This document shows positions 34,131 to 45,791 of a stretch of 64,000 nt of DNA, in pieces. The notes under the pieces were generated by a model. That model ran no database searches. It was not told the origin of the DNA and worked only from the letters and a program-made list of their open reading frames with translations. The translations under genes were made by a program, and so were the position numbers. Position 1 is the stretch's first letter. Every line of letters starts with the position of its first letter. This stretch comes from Trema orientale (taxonomy: Eukaryota; Streptophyta; Magnoliopsida; Rosales; Cannabaceae): contig JXTC01000183.1 in the NCBI GenBank assembly GCA_002914845.1, forward strand, positions 155,599 to 219,598, given 5' to 3'.

Positions 34131-37100
34131 CTAATCATGTTTCCGCAGATGGTATGTGCAGTGAAAAACAAAAGATGAAGCATAGTAGCCTATGGTTCCA
34201 AGCATGAGGAAGAATGCATAGGACATGCAAGCATGGTATCCTAAAACCCGGAGCAGCAATGGTACTTCAAAGTCTACCCTGGAGAAGAAGTAGAGGCCAT
34301 AGAAGAACATGAGAATGGCTGGTGATCCCCCACGCAAGACAGATCTGTCACGCATAGAATATATATATATATATATATATATTTTAAATAAGCATCTTCT
34401 CTTAGAAATCATTTAACCATATATGTTGAAGAAACTGGTGGAAGTGATATTGTACTTACCTCCACCACCAATGATAATCATGCTGGGATAGCTGATAGCT
34501 TGAGAAAGCAACTGCTAGGATCACAGTCATTACGACAATCGCGATGAATGAAGTAAGCAAAGTGCGAAATGCACTGCAAATCTTTAAATGCCACAAGCTT
34601 GCGTAGATGTTGTCCATCTTTGGAAAGATTACAATGAAAGGTACAAGGCCACCGAGCAGCATCTGAGCCGGCGTCTTCACGTACCAAGGCTGCTGACGAT
34701 TCTCTCTTGATAATTTTCTTGTTGCACAAGTTAATTCAGATTCTGATTTGGAACAACAAGAAAGGATGCTGCTTATAATCAAGAGAATGCCAGTAACAGG
34801 TCCCCAAACGGCCAGGTTTTCGCTGATGATGCCGAATTCTGGTACTTGGGAGATCCCATAGTTTGCTATTACTAAACCATTTGCAAAAAGAGCCGTTGAG
34901 AGCGCTGGAATGAAGTATACAGTTCCAGCTTGGAAAATGCATTCTTTCTGTAAGGCATATCATTTTATCAGGCATGTAAAGCATAGGAAGGATATATAAT
35001 AGGAAGGAAATGATACTGTAATTGACATTAATTAGGCAGAGCAATTACCCAACCAACTGGGCTGAACCCAGCATGAAATGCAGTAGCCTTAATCCCAGCA
35101 ACCACAGAGGTAAAACAATATGTCCTCAAGATTTGAGAAGAAAGTGATTGGAGATTGCAGGGGTACAAGAAACCATTGTATGCCAAAATGAAGAAGATCC
35201 AGACCCTGCAAATGGAAGTTGCTGTTTCTAAAATGAACTTGCAACAATATTATTTGATATAATAAGAGTGAAGCATATAGAAAGTTATTATAAAAAGAAA
35301 AAAAGAGTGAAGCATATAGAAAGTTATTCTTTTCATATATTTTGATCCTTTGTTTGGTTATTAGACCTCATCAAACTAGAACATTTAGTCCTATGTGGTG
35401 CAGTTCCATAGGCTTAAAACTTAGTAACACTGTCGAGACTATATTTAGATTCAGTAATAAACGAAAAGAGAGGGTTGTTATTACTAGATCACTGGTGGAG
35501 TTTTCTCTAATGGACTCATAATTTGCATATACAATAAATTTATGAACAGAAACTTGTTCGAAATGGATTACGTAATAAGCAGCTGATTTCCATTCCCAAG
35601 GATGGCACCAAGTAAGGATGTGTAAGGAGGACATTTGCAGTTGTCACCATGAATATGCCGTGGAGTAGTAAGCCTCGTATCCATATTTTCTTCCACTCCA
35701 TGTGAGTACCTGCAGCACAAGTTTGAGGACAGACTCAATACATTTCAAATATGGAGGCTTCAAGCTAGAATCGAGAGATGGAATCATACCGGCGGAAATA
35801 ACTCATCAAGTATGGCACAGTCACCGCGAGAAGCAAACCGACCCAGACGACAGCAACGCTAGCCCAATATGTCAACCTTGAATTCCAGATTTGATGTTCT
35901 TCTTCCAGCCTCATAAGGTGCTCAAATGGGGTGTCATTCAAGAAACGTCTAGCGTTATAAGGCGCTTCATCCCAGTAGGCCGAATAGGTAAAATTGACTT
36001 TAATTTCGGCAGCTTCAGTTATGTCCACATCAGAATTGTAGTCGCTCAAAACATAGATGTCATCCACTTGGAGATATGAGTACTTGAAATGGAACCGAAT
36101 GTGTGTGGCTAGATAATACTTGGGACCTTCCTCTAAAGCAACCCTTCCCACCATACCCCGGAAGAGATGTTTGTCATACCTCATCTGGTACTGAAAATTT
36201 CTTTTGACAGCCTCCCTAAACTTTGCTACTTCATCTTTGGTCAGTGTCTTCTCACAGAGGAGGTTTCTTTCAATATCTTCCCCAAAATATAACTCATACC
36301 CAGTTGGAGTGAAGCAATCCCCGGCCAAAACCTCTCCTAGCGATTTTTTCCCGTCGTTTATCGCTTCTATAATCCGTACAAATGAGAAGATTTTAATCAG
36401 TCTTATCTTAAATTGTTCAAGAATAACATTATATTAAGTAATAGCTAACACCAGTGTTCATACACAACCCCTGCTAATAGCTAAGTAACCCCATTTTAAG
36501 TACAACTGCAATTTGACTATTCATCAGAACATAAGAACTACAGAGAAACAATTTGGTAAAATTATCAAGTAGAGGAACCATTTCATACCTGCAGGGGGGC
36601 AGAATGGTAAATCAAAGTAGGGGTACTGCTCACTGCAATTGACAAATATTTGAATCATTAGAGAGAGATTAAGCAGGTAATCCCTAAATTTTTCATAATC
36701 CAAAATACTGAAATCAAATTCATATTTCTAACATCTTTAACTTTTTATACCATTTTCTGATCATATCAGCAACAAAAGATTTAGCACAGAATTTCTATAT
36801 ACCATGTTTGGCTGCCAAGAAAATTAAAAAAAAAAAAAAATTCTGCTAGTTTTGACATTTCTATTTCAACGCATGTTTTCTTGTCATTCTTTTTCTTTTC
36901 TTTCACATTTTCTCAGCGAACAAACAATTTCAAGTTCAAGACCACAAAACTCAATTAGATTAAAGAATTCAAATCTAAAGAGAGTGAGTGATATATATAT
37001 ATATATATAGATGATCAGTACGTACGGACCAATGATTTTCCTCAGGGTGAACTTTGTTGGCGAAAATGTTGATCGGATCTCCGTGGTAGATCGCCTTTTC

Positions 37101-37214
37101 TTCCCGTGGATAGTCCGGATCCTGTATCACGTATCGTCCCGAGGAAATCACCAGAGGCGCCAACATCGCCATTAGAACCAGTCCAGAGAAACTCAGTACT
37201 CGCTCCACTGCCAT
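34131..37214 (-). CDS. Transmembrane 9 superfamily (EMP70/TM9SF) protein
   Basis: TM9SF proteins are nine-pass Golgi/endosomal membrane proteins. Seven exons on the minus strand (37214-37026, 36628-36589, 36366-35790, 35709-35572, 35205-35049, 34947-34460, 34344-34131) join in frame to 600 aa, the normal size for the shorter subfamily. A signal peptide (about residues 1-24) is followed by HGDPINIFANKV, YPYFDLPFC, GDCFTPTGYELYFGED, HIRFHFKYS and then hydrophobic segments. SQHDYHWWWRSVLRGGSP and LMLGTIGYYASSFVF match the family C-terminus. The tail RKHD fits the KxD/E signal for COPI binding and Golgi retention. The exon 2 acceptor is uncertain: GTGAG/CAGTAC keeps the frame, while TTGCAG/TGAG would not. 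The loop HIHGDNCKCPPYTSLLGA is divergent from the usual WKYIHGDVFR. Confidence 0.9.
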
Positions 37215-37224
37215 GGATTCTTCT

Positions 37225-37250
37225 AGAGAGAGAGAGAGAGAGAGAGAGAG
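37225..37250 (-). repeat. (GA/CT)n microsatellite in the TM9SF 5'UTR
   Basis: About 13 GA units lie 10-36 bp upstream of the TM9SF start codon and read as CT repeats on the coding strand. CT-rich 5'UTR tracts are common in plants. Confidence 0.9.
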
Positions 37251-37548
37251 CTTGTAGTAATGGAGGGAATTAAAAAGCTGTTAATTTTTTTTTTCTTTTA
37301 ATTATTAAGGAAAAATTTTCAAGAATTAGTTTTCCAGGAAAGCGGGAAAGTCAGTTGGGGACTGTTAGAGTGACAGTTGGAGGTTAGTGTCTACTGTAGC
37401 ATTAACAGAATCAGTTTTGATTATGAGCAAGAGCTATGATCAGGTGCAGGTTTGGAGGGAAAGTGTTATGTCAAGGCAGGATTCTATTGGGCCACGTGTT
37501 TTAGGAAGAGTCTCAGGCGATGATACCATTGCCATGGATAATAGTATT

Positions 37549-38033
37549 GTCGTTTGTCAGAATGTCGTTTTTTGGGTAATTTTTTTTTTTTAATTATTTA
37601 TACCACGTGTTTTACATAAGAATAAGATAGTCGTTTTAAAGGCCCCTGTAGAAAATGTTGTCGTCCTTTAGTTACCGTAGACTTGTCGTTTCTGAACTTT
37701 AGGTTGTAGACATATAGATCTTTTTTTAATTTATTTCCTGTTAGGATTTGTTGTTGTTCTTTACATTTATTGCTGTGTTATACCATATTGTCGTTTCGTA
37801 GCTCTCAATGGTATTATCGTTTGTTATTCGTCCGGTTTGTATGTTATTGACGATCTTCAAATTAATTGTGGTTTCAGAAAATGTTGTCGTTTCAAATTAA
37901 ATCAGTTTATGTCATCTGTAGAAGATGTTGTTGTTTGTCGTTGCTTATGATAGTCGTTCCTGATATTATGTCGTTTTAATAAAATATTGTCGTTTTATTG
38001 AAATTATGTCGTTCACAAAAAATGATGTCGTTT
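37549..38033. repeat. Array of GTCGTTT motifs (AAACGAC on the minus strand)
   Basis: Copies or one-base variants of GTCGTTT start at 37549, 37564, 37630, 37660, 37685, 37790, 37816, 37886, 37937, 37953, 37970, 37989, 38008 and 38027. The last four are 19 bp apart, with units like gtcgttttaataaaatatt. There is no coding potential. The pattern resembles transposase-binding subterminal repeats of DNA transposons, but terminal inverted repeats were not found. Confidence 0.7.
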
Positions 38034-38474
38034 TCTTGATAATCTAGGGAAGAGTTCATTTCTCTAGTCAATGGAATCCTAGCACGGGCAATTGTCTGTG
38101 TTGACGGAGGTCTTGTCAACAATGAATTAAAGAAATTGCAAGATGTGGCTTGTGTGTAAAAATGGTTGATAAATTAAAGAATAAGGAGATAAGAATTTTA
38201 TAAGATGAGCAAAGAGAATTACAGAGTGTGTAGTGAAGTAATTATGAGATAATTGCGTGATCATCAATAATGATTAGACTGAGCCCCCTTTATATAGGTG
38301 AGGGTAACTCAATGTTTCCCAATTGTGAAACGAGAAAGTATATAATCAGAAAATACAATTTTGAGTAACAATACAAAATCGGTAACAACCAAAAAATAGA
38401 TTGCTTGATCTCTGCTTAGAAACTTGTTTCCTTTTCTTCGCAGGTAATCCATTTGAAGAAGTTGGATCTAGTCT

Positions 38475-38509
<35 letters not shown>

Positions 38510-39431
38510 GATCGCACATTATTCATTCGGAGTAGGTCGCACTTCGATCAGAAAAGCACATATGCTACCTAACGCATTTATCTCAGTCGTTGACTTTCTT
38601 TTTCTAGCGTTGACCAATGTGTAGATTTTAGATCGCATAACAGTCCGCAAAATTACCTGCAAAGAGAGAGAGAGAGCATAGCGTCATGATGATCATAGAT
38701 TCATAGCCAAAAACTTGTATAACATGGATGTTTACGTGTCTGATCTATTCTTTAAGTACTATTCGGTACAGAAATTTGGAGCAGCAGTTTTTGTATTACT
38801 CTACTAAACTTTGACCAACAAAATGACAAATGGTTAGACCTAGGATTTGTGTTCACGTATATGGAACTTTCCTATTCACTAGTCTGAACTTTGTATATCA
38901 AAACAGAATCAGGAGATTATTATGTCCTCGATACAGAAAAGATTGAATGATGAGCACCTATTCACGCTTCTCCAAAAACTGGTAATAATCAATCGCCACG
39001 TGGAATACAAGCGATGATGCTTAGAAGGATATGGTTCCAAGCAATGGCGGAGGCAATGGAGGGCAAGTGGGGCCATTGCCCCCCTCTAAAATTTTTTCGC
39101 TTTATAAACTTGGGGCTCTTAGCTTATGACTGAATTTTGGCCGTCTTTAAAATAAAATTCTGTTTTTAAATTGTAGTAAAATGATTGATAAATCAATGAC
39201 ATTCCAATTGTTATTCAACTATTATAAATATTGATATATTGCGTAATTTACCTATAAGAAGACCAAACAAAAAAAAAAAAAAAAAAGAGAAACCCCCTCT
39301 AATTTCTCTTAAAACTTAGGGGCCGACAATTGTGGGGGAAAGAGGAAAGATCAATTTTTTCTTTTTTTTTGTACTTTTTTTTTTGAAGGAAAAGAGGAAA
39401 GATTAGTTGCCTATTTGGGTTTGATACTTTC
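38034..39431. other. Intergenic region with a T30 run and transposon debris
   Basis: A run of about 30 T lies at 38477-38506. A TATA-like cctatataaaggggg reads on the minus strand near 38290-38305, pointing towards the GTCGTTT array. The stretch 39040-39345 (aatggcggaggcaatggagg, gccattgcccccc) resembles decayed ends of a common plant DNA transposon. No gene is supported. Confidence 0.4.
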
Positions 39432-39766
39432 AAATAAAGGATGAATTGCAAAAAAATATCCTGAGATTTGGGTTTTTATAATTTAAACTCTGAAGATTAG
39501 ACTTTCAGCACAATAATACTCCGAGATAAAGCATTTATGATAATTGATAATCTTTTTTATTTTTGATTTTTAGTAATAAAAAGACAATAATATCATTCAT
39601 TAAAACCGAATTAGTCCTTATTATTCCCCTGAATTTAAATGGTATTATTGTCCTTTTCTTGTTAAAGTTAATCAAAAATTCCACTCGAAATATTAATTTT
39701 CAGAAATTTTTAATTCAGTATATTATTTTACGGAATTTGAATTTTAGAATTTAAATTGCAGAACAT
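39432..39766. mobile_element. Foldback-type repeat, small relative of the 11.8-kb and 62.3-kb elements
   Basis: The left phrase tgcaaaaaaatatcctgaga and the right phrases attattttacggaatttgaa and aatttaaattgcagaac mirror each other. They match the other two family members. The ends are approximate. Confidence 0.5.
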
Positions 39767-40870
39767 CTCTAGTTAAAGAGTTTTTTCCTTTTTTTCTTTT
39801 TTGTGCAGTCTACTCTTTTAATAAATTACCAAAGGCTCCATTAAAAAAAAAGGGGTAGATAGTGTTGAAATGGTAAATGAAGTTTGCCTTTTATCTAAGT
39901 TTGTTTTTATAAGTTAATGGAATTGCATTTATTGCTAACCTCTGCGCCCCCACCTAGTCAAGGGCCTGTGGTTTTTTTCTTCCATAGATATTTTGGATCT
40001 GGAAAGTAAAAAGAGTTCATCTTTACTTTCATGCATATTGTTTCGGGATTTTTTCCGATTCTTAAAGCATGGATTAGTACACATTATTATCAAGACTTAT
40101 GGAGCTCTAAAAGACCTAATTATCAAGACCGTCAATACTAATTATAAAGGAAAGGTAGGCAGAAATTGTCACAAACTCATTTGAATTAAAAGACAAAAAG
40201 ACAATAGAAAGAATCAATTAAAAAGAAAAAGAAAAGAAGAATGCTTATTGAACCAACGAGAAAAACTTAATAAATGAATATTGTTTCGACATCCAAACAG
40301 TCAGGTTTTTAATTAAAGTGTAACGATATTTAAACAATTCAAAAGATAGACAAGATAATGAAAAAATTGACAGGAAAAACGATCGAGAACTCCTTACTAC
40401 TATGTTTAAAGGTCAAAATAGGAAATCTTTGAATAATTTGGTAGAAAAGTCACTAGAAAACTTTCTTCAAGGGATTGTAAGATCTGTCACTTAGGCAGCT
40501 ATATATATATATATATAGATATGATAGCACTAGACAAATAAATGACATATACAACTCAAAACTCATTACAATAGAAAGATCAAAGAGAAAACAACCGTGG
40601 TTATATAACTTGCACTTACAACCTAAAATTCATAAGATGCCAAACAACAAAATCTTGCAACAAAATAAAACTTGTTAGATAGTTAATCATCTTGTTAATA
40701 TGCTATTACTTCTGCTAACTAAGGTAATTGATTCTATAACCCCATTCTCCATAGATTTCATCATAATATGCGGAGGTTGAGGCAGCCATATTCCAAACAC
40801 AAAACTACACTGAAGAGAGCAGTAAGGAGGAATTGACTGTTAACCTAAGCCTTTTGGAGAAAATAGGACT
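39767..40870. other. Intergenic DNA without a recognised feature
   Basis: The sequence is AT-rich with an (AT)n run at about 40500-40518. No gene, RNA or clear repeat is supported. Confidence 0.45.
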
Positions 40871-41145
40871 ACTTGCTAGAGCTTGGAGTCTTTGGCCAAA
40901 TACTACAACTCTAAGGTGAAGGAAAAGAAATTCTACGAAGGAGAACTAGGCCTAAGAATGGCCTTCCAAACCACTCTCGAGTGTGAAGCGACGGAGCTAT
41001 TGAACCAAAATGAAAAGGACCATATAGGGTTACTGAAGCCTTATTCTCGGGAACTCACTACCGACAGATCTAGAAGGATGAGCACTCTCATCTGTGGAGC
41101 CTTGAGTACCTGAGGAAGCGCCACCAATAATCTGTAATGGGCCAA
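40871..41145 (+). pseudogene. Frameshifted C-terminal fragment of a Ty3/gypsy-type polyprotein
   Basis: The frame at 40883 reads LAKYYNSKVKEKKFYEGELG and LRMAFQTTLE, which match the usual end of gypsy integrase (A+YYN..V..R.F..GDLVLR). Shortly after, PYSRGTYYR and then HLWSLEYLRKRHQ appear in a different frame, matching the terminal GTY.L...W...HLRKYY pattern. At least one frameshift is therefore present. The rest of the element is not recognisable in the neighbouring DNA. Confidence 0.55.
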
Positions 41146-42856
41146 AGACCTACCTTTTGTAAGCAATAAAGATTGAGCAATGAATGAAGCTTGCAAAGCA
41201 CCTTTTTAACCAAAGTAAGAATTTCATTTGTACTTCATAAATAAATAAATAAATTTTAACTTAAGGTGTAGGGAATACAAGAGTTAGAAATGCATATTAG
41301 AGGACATGCAGGCTAAAGTCAACTTAAGTCACTAAACTAAAGTGTACTAGGAGTTTGAGATTGGCAAATCACCTGCCAAATCTTAGAGTCCGCCAAAATG
41401 GTTAAAGATAACGCGAGTCACTAAAGCAAGGGTAGCCGAAGACCAGCACTCAAGCAGGTGAAAGTCAAGCATTTTCACTTGGGTACATTATGTTGGCATA
41501 AGCCATAAAATCATCCCAAATCATGTTGACATGGACTATGTGACCATCCCTAACTAGGCAATTAAAGCCTTGATACCCCCCACCTCTAACTAAGCAATCA
41601 TTGCCAACAAGCAAAAGGCCAGGACCGAGCAAGCCTAGAAGAAGGGAAGTCTTAGAACAATCTAGACACATTTATTCATATGAAATTAGCTAATTCAACG
41701 AAATGCCACTCACCTAACATTTAATCTAGAAGCTAATATACAATTCCAAAATGTTGGCATATGCGCCAAACTAACAACTATTACCGTATCCGAATGACCA
41801 TACTTGGTGAAAAACCAAGAACCATGAGTTGCCCTAAGCAACAACAGAAAGAAGAGGTGAGAGGTTGTCAGAAAGGGTGTTGGCCATCTAACTCTAAAAT
41901 ATTAGTACAAATATTTTTTAGGAATTAATCCCACAAGTGGGATGAAATAGAAAATACAAAAGCGGATTTAGCCTTGGATTTCCAGGAAAATCCTCCTTCG
42001 GATTCTAAGTTTCCTCCCCCAGCTGACTCTTTCTGCTCTGCTTCTAACTTTCCAACTAAGTTTCTGCTCAGCCATTTGGACCTTGAGTGAAGAATTCTCC
42101 AAAAAAAGGATCCATAATGTAGTCCTCAGCAGTCTTCAAGTCCCGAGACTATCCTTATCCTTTTTTAACGCCTCCACCTTCTGGTTAGCCTCGTCCAAGC
42201 TCTTCCCCCTATAGCAACAACCTGAGTGGAAAATTGGATGCTCGAAGAAGTAATCTACACTTAGCGGGCCCTAACAAAGGGAAAGACTGATGAGAAAATG
42301 GCATAGCTTAGGAATATAAAATAAAAATGCCTAACCAAATACACCATAAACTTTACGGTCATAGTGGCGATATCTACTGCCTTATTAGATATGTGACGGA
42401 GAGAACAATGTGAAAGCTTTTGTTCACCCAGAGTGAGGCTGGTATCTTCCATTAGTTACTGGCGGAATGGGAATTTTCAGGGATTTTCTTGAGCCATTCA
42501 CACTCATTAGTGAATGCAAAATTTACCTATACACCTGCTTAAAGTTTATTTTTTTCCTTCCAAGTTTCTTATTAAGTTAATTTGTCAAGTATGAATTATG
42601 ACTGTCAAGAATTGTCTCGACATACTCCATCTTCAATCTTGACTTTGTGCTCCATTAACTCTTCTGATTTCATCAGAATTTGCGTCCATTAATATGGTAA
42701 ATTTTTGTATTAATATTGTAAAAATCCCTCCATTACTTTATGAGTTGAAAAGCCCTTTCCTTTTCTCCTTGCCCTATTTAAACTTACCTATAGACATGTC
42801 TAGTAAGTCGAGCCTGATTTTCAATCATGAAAACGAAAATTTTATAAATAAGTAAT
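41146..42856. other. Probable retroelement remainder, no intact gene
   Basis: This segment is richer in GC than its surroundings and continues from the gypsy fragment, so it may be its 3' untranslated region or LTR. I could not find LTR ends. The open frames are short and unlike known proteins. Confidence 0.35.
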
Positions 42857-43044
42857 GGGCGCGTCTACAGTAGGGGCGCCCCTACGTAGGGTCGCCCCTA
42901 CGTAGGGTCCTGTCTATTCACCGTTGGATGGGAATCTGTATATAAATAGATTCTCCACAGATTCCCGTTATTCCCCACAGATTCCCATCCAACGATAATT
43001 AAGGCATGACTCTACGTAGGGACGCCCCTACCGTAGCCATCCCC
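42857..43044. mobile_element. Mutator-like MITE (188 bp) with perfect 9-bp target duplication
   Basis: The element is flanked by ataagtaat on both sides (42848-42856 and 43045-43053). Its left arm, ctacagtaggggcgccccta, pairs with the inverted right arm, ctacggtaggggcgtcccta. Inside is a second inverted pair, ggatgggaatctgt versus acagattcccatcc. A 9-bp duplication is typical of Mutator-like elements. No coding capacity. Confidence 0.8.
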
Positions 43045-43053
43045 ATAAGTAAT

Positions 43054-44531
43054 ACGTGGATAATACACATTATTAACATTAAGTAAAAGAGCTACGGTTA
43101 AAATTTTTTCTAATCAATATATGAGATATATCAATTATAATAAATGTTGTAAAAATTTTTTCCAATCACCTTTTCACCTTAAGTTTGTAGTAACCACCTG
43201 TAAATTTTTAAGCTAAAATTTAATATAAAAAAATTTGGAGGAATGAACCATTTGAAAGTGAGTTTTGAATAAAGGCCTAAATTTTAAAACTCTTTGCAAA
43301 ATAATTTTTTTATATTGTCAAATATGATATTAAGCGCAGTCTAGTATGTAGTTGAGTATAATTGTAAAAGACTACTTTATAAATAAATTAAGAGTATATA
43401 CTTTTTTACAAATATGTATTTTAAAAAGATACCATTTTACCAATTGACCCAATTTAAATTGATGGAGTTTATGCATATGTCAGGAGATGGTATAAATGGT
43501 CATCCGTACGTGTCCCACACACTAGTAATAGTAATACTTATATACGTGAGTAATGTTAGTATTTGGAGAAAACGACAAAGCTAAAATAAAAACAAAAATA
43601 CCATCAAGGAAACGACTACATAGAATAAATAACAGGCCTTAATAACTTAATTGGGCTATGTTTGGGGAAATGGGCTGACAAACTCCCTAATATTGGGACT
43701 TAAAAAGACTGTTCTTTCTCTCTTTCTTTCTCACGTGCAAATGACTTTCTCCCCCAAAATTCCATTCCATTCCATTCCTAAAAAGATCGAACTTTTCTTT
43801 CGATCCTTCTTCAGACGATTTCACACAGAGAATCTCCATTGCCAGGACTCGATCGTCTCTTCTTTTTCTTTCTTTCATTTTACGATTTTCCGGGAATCAA
43901 AAGATTTCAGATTCCAATCCTATCCTTGTTTGAATCATCTTCTTTAATCGCCAGTGTCTGAGATTTTTGATTAAGCGATAATGGGGTTTCAAGATCGTCT
44001 TCTTCCTTAGTATCCAGGTACACTCGATTAAGATTCTGGTTTTTAATAATCTTCCATTTTGACAAGATATATATAATTATGTATATGTGTATGTGTGTGT
44101 GTGTGTATACAGGGACTATATGTTTTCTGGTCTTTTACTGTCTAGGGAGTTAAGATTAATGGGAGCCTTTGAATCTGATCAAACACGTGGTGGATTGATT
44201 GATTTTCCCCGAATTTTGTGAATCTCTTATTGAATTTTTCGAATTTTGTTTCTGGGTGGCTGTTTATTTCTGCAAAATCGTAGAGTTTTGTACTTGGTTT
44301 CAGTATATAGTGAGTACTAGATTGTAGTCTCATTTTACGCCAGCGATTTTTCGGTGACCAAATCTTGAAATTTTTTCAAATTATCGATCTGGGTATTTTT
44401 CATTCGATCATTAAATGTATAGATATTTACCATGAATGACCTGGAACATGTTACAGGACAGATTGGGCACGATTGATTTTTGGTTCTGATTGAAGTTTTA
44501 GGATATAGTTGTACTAAATTTTCATCTGGGT
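43054..44531 (+). other. Upstream region, 5'UTR intron and uORF of the F-box/LRR gene
   Basis: The first 600 bases are AT-rich. From about 43700 the pyrimidine-rich sequence looks like a 5'UTR. A likely 5'UTR intron runs from 44018 (TCCAG/GTACAC) to 44456 (TTACAG/GACAG), with a GT repeat near 44090. A short upstream ORF (43981-44010, MGFQDRLLP) precedes the donor. These calls rest on splice signals only. Confidence 0.5.
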
Positions 44532-45791
44532 ATGGAGCATCTTCCTGTTGAAGTCATAGGAAACATACTATCCAGGCTTAGAGCGGCCCGGGATGTGGTG
44601 ATTGCGTCTGCGACTTGCAAGAAATGGCGGAAGGCTTGGAGATATCACCTGCATTCGCTTTCATTCAATTCGAACGAATGGCCGGTTTATCATGATCTTA
44701 CTACTAGTAGATTGGAGATTATTATAACTCAAACGATATTCCAAACCACAGGGCTCCAATCTTTGTCCATTTTTATGGATGATGTTGATGAGTTTTCGGC
44801 GGCCCCAGTGATTGCTTGGCTCATGTATACTCGGGAGACTTTGAGGCAACTTCATTACAATGTCAGAACAACCCCAAATGTGAATATCATTGAGAAATGC
44901 GGTCGCCAAAGGCTGGAAGATTTGGTATTGGCTCATAACTCCATAACAGGTGTTGAGCCTAGTTATCAGAAGTTTCCTAGCTTGAAGTCACTTTCACTCA
45001 GTTATGTCAGTATCTCAGCTTTGGATTTGAGCGATTTGTTGACTGCCTGCCCAAAGCTTGAGATTTTGTCCCTGATTAATCCCGAGATTGCCATGTCCGA
45101 TGCACAGGCTACCATGGAACTGAGTAGTTCCTCATTGAAGGATGTCTACATTGAGGCTGTCAATATGGACAAGTTTATATTGGAGGTTGATTGTCTTGAG
45201 ACTCTGCACTTGAAAGACTGTACACTTGAGATTTTTGAGCTTATTAGTAAAGGGGCATTGAAGATTCTGAAGATTGATGATGTTAGTGTTATCCATCTTG
45301 ATATTGGCGAGAACACAGAGAATCTGCAGGTGGTGGATGTTAGCAGCTTCACAATCATGTGGCCAAAGTTCTACCACATGATCTCGAAATCATCGAAGCT
45401 AAGGAGGCTTAGGCTCTGGGGTGTTGTATTTGATGACGAGGATGAGGTTGTAGATATGGAAACAATCTCTGTCTGCTTTCCTTGGCTAACTCACCTGTCG
45501 TTGAGTTATGATTTGAGAGACGTGGTACTTCACTGTGGCTTGCAGGGGTCATCTCATTTGGAGAATGTGTTTGTATTAGAACTTGGATGGACTGTGATTA
45601 ATGATCTGTTTGCGGAATGGGTGGCTGGATTTCTAGAAAGATGTCCAAATTTGAAGAAATTGGTCATTTATGGGGTTGTTTCAGAGGCCAAAACCCACGA
45701 AGAGTGCCAGATTTTGGCCAACTTCACCTCATCCATTGTTCGGCTGATGAGAAAGTACATACATGTTGAGGTTCAGTTCGAATATGAATAG
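44532..45791 (+). CDS. F-box/LRR-repeat protein, At1g67190-like
   Basis: This is probably a substrate receptor of an SCF ubiquitin ligase. The intronless coding region gives 419 aa, the same length as Arabidopsis At1g67190. The F-box is at residues 1-40 (LPVEVIGNILSRL, VVIASATCKKWRKAW). Leucine-rich repeats fill the rest, with conserved stretches ITQTIFQTTGLQSLSIFMDD, VIAWLMYTRETLR, VRTTPNVNIIE, LAHNSITGVEPSYQKFPSLK, LSYVSISALDL and DDVSVIHLDI. The conserved C-terminus is LMRKYIHVEVQFEYE. The first ATG is used, just after a probable 5'UTR intron. The target of the ligase is unknown to me. Confidence 0.93.
   Translation: MEHLPVEVIGNILSRLRAARDVVIASATCKKWRKAWRYHLHSLSFNSNEWPVYHDLTTSRLEIIITQTIFQTTGLQSLSIFMDDVDEFSAAPVIAWLMYTRETLRQLHYNVRTTPNVNIIEKCGRQRLEDLVLAHNSITGVEPSYQKFPSLKSLSLSYVSISALDLSDLLTACPKLEILSLINPEIAMSDAQATMELSSSSLKDVYIEAVNMDKFILEVDCLETLHLKDCTLEIFELISKGALKILKIDDVSVIHLDIGENTENLQVVDVSSFTIMWPKFYHMISKSSKLRRLRLWGVVFDDEDEVVDMETISVCFPWLTHLSLSYDLRDVVLHCGLQGSSHLENVFVLELGWTVINDLFAEWVAGFLERCPNLKKLVIYGVVSEAKTHEECQILANFTSSIVRLMRKYIHVEVQFEYE

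Noticed and set aside
37387-37593. 68-aa frame in front of the GTCGTTT array
   Set aside because: No recognisable domain, and its end lies within low-complexity T-rich repeat DNA.
37549-38033. CRISPR-like array, considered because of the regular 19-bp spacing
   Set aside because: The units are contiguous degenerate repeats without unique spacers, in a plant nuclear context.
43651-43947. 98-aa Phe/Ser-rich frame upstream of the F-box gene
   Set aside because: It lies in a pyrimidine-rich probable 5'UTR whose composition alone gives long frames.
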